Notes under the pieces: model-generated | Told to the model about the DNA's origin: nothing | Database searches by the model: none | The model's input: only the letters and a program-made list of their open reading frames with translations | Shown here: positions 1-10,124 of the stretch, piece by piece | Layout: each line of letters starts with the position of its first letter | How positions within the stretch are numbered: position 1 is the first letter of the stretch | Program-made: the position numbers and the translations under genes | DNA from: Cristatella mucedo | Lineage: Eukaryota; Bryozoa; Phylactolaemata; Cristatellidae | Length of the DNA stretch: 33,224 nucleotides | Assembly: GCA_009760855.2 (NCBI GenBank) | Contig: WPIO01000318.1 | Coordinates: 1-33,224 of the forward strand | Reading direction: 5' to 3'

Positions 1-98
1 AAAGTCCACTTTTAGGACGATTCCCTTTTCAGGACACCGAATGTGAACGTAGTGAACACGAGTGTCCTGAAAGGGGAATCGTCCTAAAACGTGACTTT
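1..98. repeat. Foldback (inverted) repeat with short loop
   Basis: Bases 10-37 and 62-89 are reverse complements over 28 nt with one mismatch. The pairing continues more weakly outwards (1-9 with 90-98). The 24-nt loop (38-61) contains GTGAAC twice. The structure is a strong DNA or RNA hairpin and lies just upstream of the candidate splice acceptor at 108-109. It may be a palindromic foldback element or MITE, but the left edge is cut by the window and no target-site duplication can be checked. Confidence 0.85.
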
Positions 99-109
99 TC
101 TTACAACAG

Positions 110-388
110 GCCGTTCGGTCGCCTGCCTCCTCCGAGCAGCCGTTACTTAGCCTCACAATTAATGGGAAAGTTACTGCCCCAGCAGAAGGAGTTGGCATTA
201 AAATTCTTGGAATCCGCAGCCACCGTGCGGACATCAGACCAGTACTGATCGCCAACAAACTTCTTGTCAAACACTTCGATGCTGGCCCTGGCAGTATGTC
301 CAGAGCCGACAAGCCCTTCAGACAGCTACGGCCAAGGTGTGGCCTGAGACCGTCAGTTGGCTGTGATGACTATGTGCTCAATATTTAA
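110..388 (+). CDS. Candidate 3'-terminal exon of an unrecognised gene (partial)
   Basis: A frame stays open for 92 codons from a plausible splice acceptor (pyrimidine-rich run, then CAG at 107-109) to TAA at 386-388. It has no early ATG, so it reads only as an internal or last exon. The translation has balanced composition and runs through segments such as LTINGKVTAPAEGVGIKILG (from about residue 13), then RPVLIANKLLVKHFDAGPG, and two cysteines near the C-terminus (RCGL and VGCDDY). I do not recognise a family. A poly(A) signal at 653 followed by GT-rich sequence gives a coherent 3' UTR. The open frame, acceptor and poly(A) signal are seen; the gene itself is inferred. An open frame of this length can arise by chance. 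Confidence 0.38.
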   Translation, partial: AVRSPASSEQPLLSLTINGKVTAPAEGVGIKILGIRSHRADIRPVLIANKLLVKHFDAGPGSMSRADKPFRQLRPRCGLRPSVGCDDYVLNI

Positions 389-652
389 CCTTCTCGTTGT
401 CTAAGCAGTGGAGAAGAACAGCTGCTTGCTGCTCTGGATACTTCGTTAATTGATCTCCAGATCAGGCAGGCATGTGGTTTTATTTTATTAATGACACTGC
501 CCCTGATCGCTGTACGAGTGGGCTGTGACACTCGATGTGGTAAGCAGCCTGGCCGTGCTATTACATGCTGTTTTGCCAAGGGAGTACAGGGGACTCCGGT
601 GGGCGAGAGGGCCGAGGAGAGTTGTGCGTCGCCCTGCTCCGCGTGGAGGTGG

Positions 653-700
653 AATAAACTGGTGTTGCTCGTCGGCTGGTGTTCTGTCCTGTTCGCGACG
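653..700 (+). terminator. Candidate polyadenylation signal for the 110-388 exon
   Basis: AATAAA at 653-658 is followed immediately by a GT-rich stretch (661-700), the usual layout of a poly(A) signal and downstream element. It lies 265 bases after the candidate stop codon. Bases 389-650 would be 3' UTR and contain nothing else recognisable. Confidence 0.35.
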
Positions 701-870
701 ATAATTCAGACTACACACTCGATATAGGGCCCTCAGATGCTGAGACAATTCTCTGCACGGCCTGCCGTCGGGCTGGGTAGCGCAACAGAGCAACGAGTCT
801 GATTGTTTTTCTCACAGTAGGGCCATTGTACGTTCAAAACCGCCAGCAGCTGGCAGCAGTTTGTGGTTTA
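701..870. other. No gene seen
   Basis: Unique-looking non-coding sequence between the candidate poly(A) site and the 3' tail of the first retrotransposon. Confidence 0.5.
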
Positions 871-3428
871 TAATAATAATATAAATAATAATATTAATGT
901 ACTTGATAAAGCGCCCTCAGAGAACCTAATCTCTTTATAGGCGCTTTACATTTGCTGCAAAGGGAAATGCTATTAAATGGTAAGTAATATCATGCTTGAA
1001 AAACAAACAAGATGAATAACATGGTTAGGGGTGACATGCACAGGGTCAGCATGTAAATGTGGTTAGTGGCAGCATGCACAGTGTCAGCAGGCATAAGCAC
1101 GTGAAGGGCCAATCACAGGGACCCACTAAATGCTGTCCTAAATAGGTGTGTTTTTAAGATCCTTTTAAATGTGGTCAGGTCGGGGGATGTTCTGACGCAG
1201 GTCGGGAGGGAGATCCAGGCTTCGGGAGCGTATGAACTCAATGCACGGTCTCCAAAGGATTTAAGGTTGGTACGAGGTATTTCTAGACTGTTGGATTCCG
1301 AAAAGCAGGTGGTACGATGTCTGGCCTGATGGGGGAGTATGTCGGAGAGATAGGCTGGAGCCATAGAATGAAGGGACCTAAAAGTGAGCGAAAAAACCTT
1401 GAAGTCAATCCGTTGCTTGATTGGTAGCCAGTGCAGGTCGGCGAGAAGTGGAGTAATGTGGCAACTGCCACGCTCACGACAGACAAGCCTAGCTGCCGAG
1501 TTTTGCACCAGCTGCAGTCACCTGATCGCACATGCTGGGAGGCCAGTAAGCAGTGAGTTGCAGAAGTCGAAACGAGATGTCACGAATTCATGGACCAACT
1601 TAGATGTGGTATCCTTATCTAAACAAGCCCGAATTTTAGCAATATTAGGAAGTTGAAAGTAGGCAGATTTGAGTGTGGAGCTGATATGGTCGTGTAACGA
1701 GTGGTCGCTTTGGAATATGACACCTAGATTTCGAGCTGATTCGACCAGAGATATGCTGGCCGAGCCAGTTTTGAGCGTCAGCCTTTCCAATTTCTGAATC
1801 ACACTGGGTTTGCCCATAACTAGTAAGCCAGTTTTGTCATCGTTTAGTTTTAGAAAATTTGCTGCCATCCATGTGCGCATGTAATCAATGCATGCAGCAA
1901 GCGAGTTTTGAGGTGCTCGAAGGCTGGGAGGGATCAAAGCAAAGGTACAACTGAGTGTCATCCGCATAGAAGTGAAAGCCTAAATTGTGCTTGGCAATCA
2001 CATCAGCAAGAGGCAGAGTATAAACCGCGAAAAGAACCGGACCTAGCACGGTGCCCTGAGGTACTCCATATTCCAGAGGTACTTCAGATGATCTTTGTAC
2101 ATTCACGTCAATACTCTGGAGTCTCCCACTGAGATAGGACCTGAACCACTGCAGAGCTGTGCCAGTGATGCCCAGGCGAGATGAGAGGCGCTCTAGAAGA
2201 ACTTTGTGATCGATGGCATCAAAAGCTGCAGAAAGATCGAGCAAAACAAGCAGAGACACTCTACTTATGTCTGCATTCCTAAGTAGGTCGTTGTATACCC
2301 TAAGCAATGCTGACTCTGTGGAGTGATTAGCTCTAAAGCCGGATTGGAACTTACTAGCAAGGTGTGAGGATTCGATATATGAGTTTAGCTGGTCTGCCAC
2401 GACCCGTTCCAGTGTCTTTGATAGAAATGATAGAAGGGAGACTGGGCGGTAGTTGCTCAAGTTCTCTTGGTCAAGTGTCGCTTTCTTGAGGCGAGGCCTG
2501 ACTACAGCTTTTTTGAAAGGTGCTGGGACATGACCTGAGGCTAATGACATATTAATGATGTTACTTATGCATGGCAGCAGCAGATCAGTGCAACGTAGGA
2601 GCAGGACAGTGGGAATAGGGTCCAGAGGACTTGTTGTCTTCTTTGATTGCGATGCGAACTTTAGGACTAGATCACCAGTGACCTGCTTAAATGCAGACAT
2701 TGAGGTGCTGCCAGGAACTGAGGAACAGCATTCTTGTGGGGAGGTTGTCATCGCAGGAATGGATTCCCTGATCTTGTCTATCTTCTGCAAAAAGAATCGA
2801 GAGAAGCGATCGGCTAGATCATCATTAGGATCGTCAGGTAAGGAGCTAATCTGGGAACGGTTGAGGAGATGGTTTATTGTCGACATCAGCATTTTTGGAT
2901 TTTGAGTCTGTAATTCAACAATGTTTCTATAGAAGCTAGACTCGGCCTTATCTAGGATGGATTGGTACGACTTACAGTAGTCTTCATAAGCCTGTCGATG
3001 GACTGTTAGTCCGGATCTTTTGTATGCTTTTTCAACCTTTCGTTTAGTAGACCTGGCTAGTTTAATGTCTGTGGTAAAACTAAGGCCGTCGGGGAGGGGG
3101 CGTACACTGAGCTTTGTCAGAGGGGCAAACTCGTCGAGCGTGTCAGCTAGTGTCTTGTTGTAGCTATCTACCAATGATGACAGATCGGAGGGAGGGCTGA
3201 GCAGCAGAGTCGAAGCAGATATTCTCGCACGGACAGCATCGATGTCAAGGGTCCTGACGTTTCGCGATTCACAGGTTATTTTAGAGGAGGATGTGAGCAC
3301 ACACTGTAGATTGAATGAGATCTGCATGTTGTCAGATAAGCAGGATTTGGTAATAATTGGTGATGACAAAGTGCAGTTATATGAGAAAATCTGGTCGAGT
3401 GTGTGACCCTTGCTGTGGGAAAGATATT
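871..3428 (-). mobile_element. Type 1 CR1/L2-like non-LTR retrotransposon, 5'-truncated (copy A)
   Basis: The element reads right to left. Its 3' end is an (ATT)n-type tail (871-899 on the plus strand) next to a terminal hairpin (AAAGCGCC at 908-915 pairs with GGCGCTTT at 940-947). The 3' UTR runs to about 1112, then the reverse transcriptase region, then the end of an endonuclease domain near 3310-3420. No LTRs or RNase H are seen. An APE-type endonuclease tail, a YADD reverse transcriptase and a 3' hairpin with a short-repeat tail place it in the CR1/L2 group; the exact clade is not resolved. This is the reference copy against which the other type 1 fragments were recognised. Confidence 0.9.
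1113..3428 (-). pseudogene. Broken endonuclease/reverse transcriptase ORF of copy A
   Basis: The main open frame (about 3426 down to 1885) begins inside the endonuclease C-terminus, at the conserved Ser-Asp-His position. Here it reads LSDN, so the catalytic His is replaced by Asn. A linker follows, then reverse transcriptase blocks in order: SNYRPVSLLSFLSKTLE, KFQSGFRANHSTESALLRVY, LLDLSAAFDAIDH, GVPQGTVLGPVLF and the catalytic FYADDTQLYL. A small deletion near 1900 shifts the frame. The second piece (1967-1518) ends at TGA (1516-1518), where related copies have CGA, a CpG-type nonsense change. The last piece continues in the same frame to the natural C-terminus (LFRTAFSGSL) at 1113. The protein would have served target-primed reverse transcription. 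The copy is dead: truncated, frameshifted, interrupted by a stop and altered in the endonuclease. Confidence 0.88.
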
Positions 3429-4560
3429 AGATGTTATTGCAGCATCATTTTTATAGCAGCACTCGAGCCGCTTGGCTTCTGCAAAGCTTTATTATTGGTT
3501 TGTCAGTCGAACTGACACAGGCTTGATTAAGTGCTTGATAGTAGCTACTTGTCTGATAAGCCATTGCTTTCTTAAGCAACTACTTGTTGGCACTAGAGCT
3601 TGGATCACCACTGCTTGCATCTGGTTGTGAAAGATTGCTCACTGCAGGGCAGTACTAGAACCCACGACCTCGATCGTGAAGAGCCAGCACCTTTAATGTC
3701 CAGCTGTCTTACCAGCTATGACTACATTGTCGTAAAAAATGAAACCCAGCAAGAAAGTTCGCTCATTGTGTGTCTAATAGTGCTGACACCGTGCATCCTG
3801 CCACATACAATGTTTGCATGCAGACCCCTTGTTTATCGCCTGTAAATACGCTACGCTTGTTAACAGTGAGCATGCAACCTACCATTAACAATTCGATCGT
3901 GCTTGCTCAGCAGTAAATGTGCTATGTCTTAAAGGAGACAAGTTCTCTGGCTACTTGGAACTTTAACTTTCGTGGCTCCACTCTGTCGCGATTCTGTCAA
4001 ATATCTTCATTAAAAAAGTAATCAATGTGGTTAAACTGATACGGAACGCCTTCGGTTGTCTTAGTCAACTACACCCGTACATCAAACTTAAAATTGAAGA
4101 AATTCTTGTAATGTTGATATATGTATTCGAGCGCCCCCACAAATCCTTCAACGTCATGTACAGATTCGTTGAAAACAGCAACCTTGTTGTTCTTTGCCAA
4201 GCTGTACGCCTTCTACTCATTGTCGCAAAAATTCCGCTAGTTTCATAAGTTATTGGTTATGTGTCAAAACTGAACGTTTGTTTTACGAGAAAAATAATAA
4301 CGTGATATTTGCAAAGTCTAAAACGTTTTGGTATAATACATGGGGTAATAGGGGTGTAGTGGTGACTAAAAAAGGGCTACATAATGTCGAGAGAGCTTTA
4401 ATAATGTTAACACCAAATTTGCTTGTCATTAACAAATTTTCTATGGTCTTGTAACGAAAATATTTAATTATAAATAAGGATTTTTATTTCGTCTAAATTC
4501 ACCTATCGTTGCACAGTCTGGAACCCACTAACCACGATTAACGAAGGACGCATTTTTCAT

Positions 4561-4561
<1 letters not shown>
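3429..4561. other. No gene seen, apart from a SINE-like scrap
   Basis: AT-rich sequence. Open stretches at about 3966-4248 and 4194-4454 have no convincing start, splice sites or recognisable protein. The only recognisable piece is the tRNA-like repeat at 3625-3705. Confidence 0.5.
3625..3705 (-). repeat. Possible tRNA-derived SINE fragment
   Basis: Read on the minus strand, this has a B-box-like segment (GTGGGTTCTAGTAC) followed by CTGCAGTGAGCAATCTTT. A related piece with the same downstream block lies at 28315-28385 on the same strand. Two diverged copies sharing a B-box-like segment suggest an old SINE. The A-box is not clear. Confidence 0.3.

Positions 4562-4614
<53 letters not shown>
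4562..4614. repeat. (CT)n microsatellite
   Basis: An uninterrupted CT dinucleotide run of about 26 units. Confidence 0.98.
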
Positions 4615-4615
<1 letters not shown>

Positions 4616-5109
4616 AGCCGCAATCTTTTCTGACCACCGTATTTACTCTCTATGCTACTTTCACTGTCTCCTTGTCAAAAGAGATAACTCGGCAACCTAC
4701 AGATTTCCAAATTCACGCCATGCTCGCTTGGACTTTACTACGGAAGTTGTGCAAAGTAACCTCCAAGTTAACGTTTTCGCTTTTTCGAGTTGGGTACCGC
4801 GATACTTAAGAGACTCTGCTGCCATTTTTTGAGTGTCGCCAGCGTCGATAATATTCGAGTATCTGACCAGAATTCTTCATAATCCATTACCAAAGCGTTT
4901 AAAAAGAGGTTTTATCGGCCCTCCTAGTTCTAGTAAGGATTGCATTGCTCTCGCCGGTTCGTATGTATTATATAAAGCTTATTCGTGCTCCGCGTTATCT
5001 GCACTGTGACAGCACTGCCAGTCCTTTCTCTGTCTCTGTTCTGAATCCATTAGGAAGCTGTTTCGAAAGTCGTTAAAGCCTGAATCATATATTACCGGAA
5101 CAGTGTGGC
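4615..5109. other. No gene seen
   Basis: Unique-looking sequence without supported exons, elements or repeats. Confidence 0.5.
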
Positions 5110-5535
5110 ACTGACTTTACGTACGCGAGCGTATTTCCAAACTATCGACATTGGATAGACTGAGAACCTGCCTTAAAAATGTTAACTCGTACCAACTATT
5201 GAATTGATAAAGTTTTGCCACAACAACCTTAATGTATTTCTGAGAAACTCAGTAGAAAAAAGCGACGTAAGACAGCTTTGTACGATGGGCGAGCCACTGC
5301 CGATGCAGTACTGCACCACACATTCTCTCCACCATGGCCGTTCTCGTGGTGGTTGGCCTTAGCTATTTTATTATTGGCTAGTTCTAGTCGCCCGTATGCA
5401 GCTGTACGGGTACCGGCCACGCTTACCTCACGTGGTCGGAATCGATTTTCTGCGAAGACGAGTACTGCCAGAGGGCACCACTCGTTCACATCGCAGCTGC
5501 GTCCCGAAGCGCACGAGTTTCTGCACTTCACTGAC
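5110..5535 (+). repeat. Duplicated unit P, copy 1 (function unknown)
   Basis: About 425 bases starting ACTGACTTTACG recur at 7077-7500, at roughly 85-90% identity by eye. Both copies contain an ATG in strong context (CCATGGCC, near 5332 and 7300). It opens a hydrophobic stretch resembling a signal peptide, but in this copy TAG stops that frame after 15 codons. A second frame, open in both copies, lacks an ATG. Substitutions between the copies show no codon-position bias that I could see, so I do not call a gene. It may be part of an unidentified mobile element. Confidence 0.75.
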
Positions 5536-6490
5536 TAACGATGGGGCGGAGCAATGAGCTGGCTACTGGGACTTGCTCTTTAAATGTCCGTACTTATTCA
5601 CTTCGGTACTGTGCTACTACTGATCTTAATGACATATTAAACCTGCGTCTAACAACAGAATGCTTGGTGACACGTATTTGTTAATAATAAAAGTTTGACC
5701 TAGGTTTCTTCATGGTAATAAAATAATTAAACTAGCTTATTTTAAAAAATTCTTCTGTACAGTTACACGAGAGCGTTTAAAGCTATTAAAACTGCTTGTA
5801 GCTACAAAAAAGCATCGCTCTCCGAAGGCTTCAAACTAACGACTACGTGGCCGAGGTCTGGAGAATCCACCACCGTACCTAATAAGCCATCAGGGCTTTA
5901 TAGAACGTGAATGGTTTTAGGAGGTAGATTGAGTTTTCAGAAAATTATCTCTATAGAACTCGTGCGACTCTCGTGAAGCCTCGCGACAAGTTCAAGAGTG
6001 ATGCTCAGATATTTCACTAGCAGTGCGGCTCATCAGCTGCAGGAGCGCCTTAGAGCGCCCACACGTTAGCTTAAAAAGTCCACGTGAATATAGTTGATAG
6101 GTAGAGTCGTCACCTAAGGAGGCTTTAAACAGCCATACAGCGGGTTTGATTTGATCCATTATCGTCAGTTTCAGAGCGTAGAGCTGTAATCTGCAGATCG
6201 GTGCTGCCTGTTCAGCTATGTTTCTCATTAGTCATTTACATATTTACTGCCGTTCTTCAGGAGCTATGGGAGGCAAACCTTGACCTCAAGACAAGATCCA
6301 CGTGCCTCTGCCTGATCCAGTTGAGCACTTTCACTAAAGGTGACGACACTTCTTGCATCTCTTCGACATCAGCCAAGCTCTGAAACTGTCAAAAAGGGCA
6401 TCTCGACTGTGCGCCAATGCGCCAGGGATATCTGCTACCAGCTGGGGAGCGGCTATCGTGGAGAAGTTTTCTTTAAAAATTTAACCAGCA
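5536..6490. other. No gene seen; segment that splits a repeat pair
   Basis: In copy 2, unit P (7077-7500) runs directly into a type 1 retroelement piece at 7503. In copy 1 the matching piece (6493-6560) lies about 955 bases further on. This segment therefore looks like inserted or rearranged DNA. No terminal repeats or coding capacity were found. Confidence 0.4.
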
Positions 6491-6492
6491 TT

Positions 6493-6560
6493 CCATAATT
6501 CACTGGTTGCAGGACTTCAGGCTTGAGCGAGCAATTCAGGCTCCTACAGCCTTGGCCGTT
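6493..6560 (+). mobile_element. Short type 1 retrotransposon scrap
   Basis: The stretch containing ATAATTCACTGGTTGC and CTTCAGGCTTGAGC matches 7507-7570 closely. It corresponds to the NSLLTGLPACAI region of the type 1 reverse transcriptase C-terminus. Confidence 0.6.
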
Positions 6561-6899
6561 ACGTACCTTGGCCGTTGGTTTTCGGCGATCTAAACCAAGG
6601 CATAATTATTCTGCAGCCCGTTATGAAAGTATAACTCCACCCACGGCTGATGTAACGAGCCACCATTTCATTACTGCAATCCTCATGCAATTCGTTTACC
6701 TTCGAACTTCCTCTGTGACTCGCACAGCTTGCAGAGTGAGCACAGAGACAGCAGCCTGTAGCATGCTCAATATTATCCTTCACCTGGCAGTTAAGTCGAA
6801 TCGATGTACTCTCAGCATATTTTATTGATGATGAAAGGATCTTTTAAGGACGTGCTATCAACGACGCGTTGAGAGATTGCAATTCCATCAGGTCATTTG
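6561..6899. other. No gene seen
   Basis: Open frames on both strands here (such as 6523-6828) lack recognisable content and appear to be chance. Confidence 0.5.
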
Positions 6900-7076
6900 G
6901 GGCTTTGCTTTGTAGAATGTCATTGTTAACACGGAGGAGAGCAGTTTCAGTGGAGTGCTGCCTCTTTAACCCTGATTAAATATTTCGGACCTTGCATTTT
7001 TTTAATATGTTCAACCAGCTGCTTAGCAACAATTTTTCAAGAATCTTTGACAAGAGAGGAGCAATGGAAATTGGGT
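6900..7076 (-). mobile_element. Type 2 retrotransposon fragment (reverse transcriptase piece)
   Basis: This closely matches 10562-10740, part of the larger minus-strand type 2 copy. On the minus strand it carries remnants of the PISxxPFLSKILEK block and the beginning of the Q-G-(F)-R block. The fragment ends abruptly at 7076, where repeat unit P begins, so the junction is a clean recombination or insertion point. Confidence 0.75.
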
Positions 7077-7500
7077 ACTGACTTTACGCACGCGAGCGTA
7101 TTTCATAACTATCGACATTGGATAGACTAAGAACCTGCCTTGAAAATGTCAATTCGTACAGGCTATTGAAGCAATAAAGTTTTGCCGCAACAACCTTGAT
7201 GTATTTCTGAGAAACTCATTAGAAAGAAGCGACGTAAGACAACTTTGTACGATGGGCGAGCCACTGCCGATGCAGCACTGCACCACACGTTCTCTCCGCC
7301 ATGGCCTTTCTCGTGGTGGTCGGCCTTAGCTATTCTATTATTGGCTTGTTTTTGTCACCCGTATGCAGCTGTACACGTACCGGCCACGCTTACCTCACGT
7401 GGTCGGAATCGATTTTTCGGGAAGATGAGTACTGCCAGAGGGCACCACTATTTCACATCGCTGCTGCGTCCCGGAGCCCCCGAGTTTCTGCACTTGACTC
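7077..7500 (+). repeat. Duplicated unit P, copy 2
   Basis: Second copy of the unit at 5110-5535. Here the frame from the ATG near 7300 stays open for 78 codons (to 7537), because the TAG of copy 1 is TTG. It starts with a hydrophobic leader and a few cysteines (VCSC). It runs out of the repeat into the adjoining retroelement, so its C-terminus is not a conserved protein end. I rate a real gene here as unlikely. Confidence 0.75.
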
Positions 7501-7502
7501 AT

Positions 7503-8095
7503 CCTATAATTCACTGGTTGCCGGTCTTCAGGCTTGAGCAATTTAGGCTCCCACAGCTAGTGAAAAACCTTGCAGCCAGGGATGTCCAGCGTGAGCGCTG
7601 CCGTTGCCACAGTACACCAATTCTCACCGATGTGCACTGGCTCCAAATCACAAACCTCATCTATTTCAAGGTTTTGACACTTACGTTTATGTTCCTTCAT
7701 TCTTCGGCTTAAACCTTCGGATCAGAACTACTACACAATCAAGCTGAACGTAGCAGCACCAGCTTTTCTGGCTCAAATCGTTTATCTGTGCCTCAAACCA
7801 ACCACAAATTCTTTGGAGACCCTGCCTTCATTTCGCAGGCTCCCAAAAGCAAGGAAGTCACTCCCGACTTACATTACGACGTCCTCCGACGCAAGCACAC
7901 TTAAAAAGCGTTACACCCACCTGATCTTAAATGCATGTTCGCTGTCCTTTGAATTGTTTTTTGTGGGTATATGCAAGCTGATAGTGTGCATGTTACTATG
8001 GTGACAAAATGTCAGGCCAATCTTGCATATTACAAGTGCCTGAAAACGGATTTGAATCTCCTAGGGCTCTATACACAGATTTTTATAGCTAACAT
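7503..8095 (+). mobile_element. Diverged type 1 retrotransposon 3' portion
   Basis: Translated pieces such as LVKNLAARDVQRERCRCHS and LTDVHWLQITNLIYFKVLTL align with the type 1 C-terminus (LVQNSAARLVCRERGSCHIT and LADLHWLPIKQRIDFKVFSL). The 3' UTR and a worn terminal hairpin region (CAAGTGCCTGAAAACGG, about 8031) follow. It is 5'-truncated and carries several frame breaks. An open frame at 7245-7712 fuses unit P to this element and is chimeric. Confidence 0.8.
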
Positions 8096-8295
8096 ACAAT
8101 TTATCCGTTATCACGCGTTTTTTACGGCCTAGTCGAATTAACAGTAGCCAATGGTCGACATGTAAGGCAAAGGTGGCGAGGCCGAGCCAGCTACTCTACA
8201 AAGCGTCGGGCCAGTAGGGGTGGGCCCAGCTGTTTCACGTGACATGTGTGCTGCCGAGGTCCACCGATGACCTCCTATCGGGTGCCTACGCAAAA
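8096..8295. other. No gene seen
   Basis: GC-richer sequence between two type 1 pieces. It could be the body of the tRNA-like repeat at 8296-8345, but this was not established. Confidence 0.4.
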
Positions 8296-8345
8296 GTTGG
8301 GTGCCCTAGGTGAGAATCGAACTCACACAGTTTGCATCACTTACT
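8296..8345 (-). other. tRNA-like T-arm / SINE B-box fragment
   Basis: On the minus strand, GTGAGTTCGATTCTCAC forms a perfect T-arm (5-bp stem around TTCGATT), a textbook RNA polymerase III B-box. No acceptor stem, anticodon arm or A-box could be assembled. It is therefore a tRNA-derived SINE fragment or tRNA pseudogene, apparently truncated where the type 1 copy begins. Confidence 0.45.
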
Positions 8346-9866
8346 GTATATAAGTACGATTTACTACACTTCAAACCTTGCTACTGGGTTTCAGTCTGGA
8401 TTTAGAGCTAATCACTCTGCAAAGACAGTATTGCTTAGAGTGTACAACGACCTACTTATAAATTAAGACATAGGTAGAGCGTCCTGCTTGTTTTTCTTGA
8501 TCTCTCGGCAGCTTTTGATACCATCGATCCCAAAGTTCATTTAGAGCACTTCTCATCTCGCCTGGGCATCACTGGCACTGTTCTGCAATGGTTCAGGTCC
8601 TATCTCAGTGGGAGACTCCAGAGCATCGACGTGAATGGACAAAGATCATCTGAGGTACCTCTGAAATATGGCGTAGCTCAGGGCTCCGTGCTAGGTAAGG
8701 TTCTTTTCACGGTTTATACTCTCCCTCTTGCTGATGTGATCGCCAAGCACAATCTAGGCTTTCACTTCTATGCATATGACACTCAATTGTACCTTTGCTT
8801 TGATACCTCCCAGCCTTCGAGCACCTCGAAGTCTCTCAATTTCGTTGCAGCATGTATAGATGACATCCACAAATATATGGCAGCAAATTATCCTAAACTG
8901 AACGATGATAAAACTAACTTTCTAGTTATGGGCATACCCAGTGTGATTTGGAAACTGAAAAGGCTGACCCTCAAAATCTGCTCTGCCAGCATGTTTCCTG
9001 TTGAATCAGCTCAAAATCAAGGTGCCATTTTCCAAAGTGATCTCTTGTTAGACAACCACTTCAACTCCACAGTAAAGTCTGCCTACTTTCAGCTACATAA
9101 CATTGCTAGAATTTGGGTTCGTTTAGATGAGGATACCTCGTTTAAATTGATCCATGCATGTGTGATATCCCGTCTTGACTTCAGTAACTCACTTCTTGCT
9201 GGCCTACCGGCATGTGCAATCAAACGATTAAAGCTGGTGCAAAACTCTCCAGTTAGGCTTTTCTGTCGTGAGCGTGGCACTTGCCTCATAACACCACTTC
9301 TCGCAGACCTGCACTGGCTCCAAGTCAAGCAGAGAATCAACTTAAAGGTTTTGTCGCTAACTTTTACGTTACTTCATTATTTGGCTCCAGCCTATCAGTC
9401 AGATCTACTCCCCCACCAGGCCAAGCATCGTACCACTTACTTTTCGGAATCCAAAAGTTTACCAAAAACCTTGAACAAACATAAAATCCTATGGAGACCA
9501 TTTGGTTTAGTGAATTTAGTTCGTATGCTTCCAAAGCCTGGAACTCCCTCCCGACTTGGGTCAAAACGTCCACTTACTTGACCACATTTCAAAAGAACTT
9601 AAAACACACCTATTTAGGACAGCATTTGATGGGTCTCTGTGATTTGTCCTTCATGTGCTTATGCATGCCGACATTGTGCATGCTGCCACTACCCACATTA
9701 GCATGCTGACAGTGTGCATGTCACCGCTAACTATGTTATTCATGATGTTTATCAATCGTGATATTACCCACCATTCAATCGCGTTTCCCTTTGCTGCAAA
9801 TGTAAAGCGCCTAGAAACAGATCGAGTTCTTTGAGTGGGCTTTATCAAGTGCATTATTTTTATTGT
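8345..9866 (+). mobile_element. Type 1 retrotransposon, 5'-truncated (copy B)
   Basis: Plus-strand copy starting inside the reverse transcriptase, before the QSGFRANHS block, and ending with the hairpin region and an ATTATTTTTATTG tail. It is colinear with copy A and clearly diverged from it. Confidence 0.9.
8385..9650 (+). pseudogene. Broken reverse transcriptase of copy B with lost catalytic Asp
   Basis: The longest open piece (8631-9581) carries VAQGSVLGKVLF, then HFYAYDTQLYL, LNDDKTNFLVMG, LADLHWLQVKQRINLKVLS and the C-terminal region. The catalytic motif YADD reads YAYD because GAT has become TAT, which removes an essential metal-binding Asp. Upstream, an in-frame TAA (about 8463) and a one-base loss (about 8490) break the frame, and another shift near 9480 disrupts the C-terminus. 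It cannot encode an active enzyme. Confidence 0.88.
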
Positions 9867-10124
9867 TAAGCCATTGCTCCACAAAGGTTCAATAGTCAGT
9901 CTACTTTTGTATATAGTTACTTACTTTGAATGTCACTGTAGTGAGTGAGTCCGTTCAGCCAGTAAACATGGATAGCTAATGTCACGCATACATTGCACTT
10001 TTGGCGATCATAATAGTATCTTGCTATTAAGATGTTACAGCTGTGATGGGTGCCACCAGTTGCAAACTCTCGGGGGAGATAATTTAATAGTTAACAAAGG
10101 TAAGAGGGGAGAGAGAGATCAAGA
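9867..10124. other. No gene seen
   Basis: Non-coding spacer between the plus-strand type 1 copy B and the minus-strand type 2 copy. Confidence 0.5.

Noticed and set aside
491-727. 78-codon ATG frame with several cysteines.
   Set aside because: It lies in the presumed 3' UTR of the 110-388 exon, has no spacing matching a known cysteine-rich family and no leader at its start.
3966-4248. Roughly 93-codon open frame with protein-like composition.
   Set aside because: No ATG near its start, no acceptor at its upstream end and no recognised family. Left as unsupported.
6262-6347. Possible short exon between TTCTTCAG and a GTGACG donor.
   Set aside because: The splice signals are ordinary and nothing upstream or downstream joins to it.
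7245-7712. 155-codon open frame.
   Set aside because: It crosses from repeat unit P into a type 1 retroelement, so it is a chimera of two unrelated sequences, and it starts at TTG.
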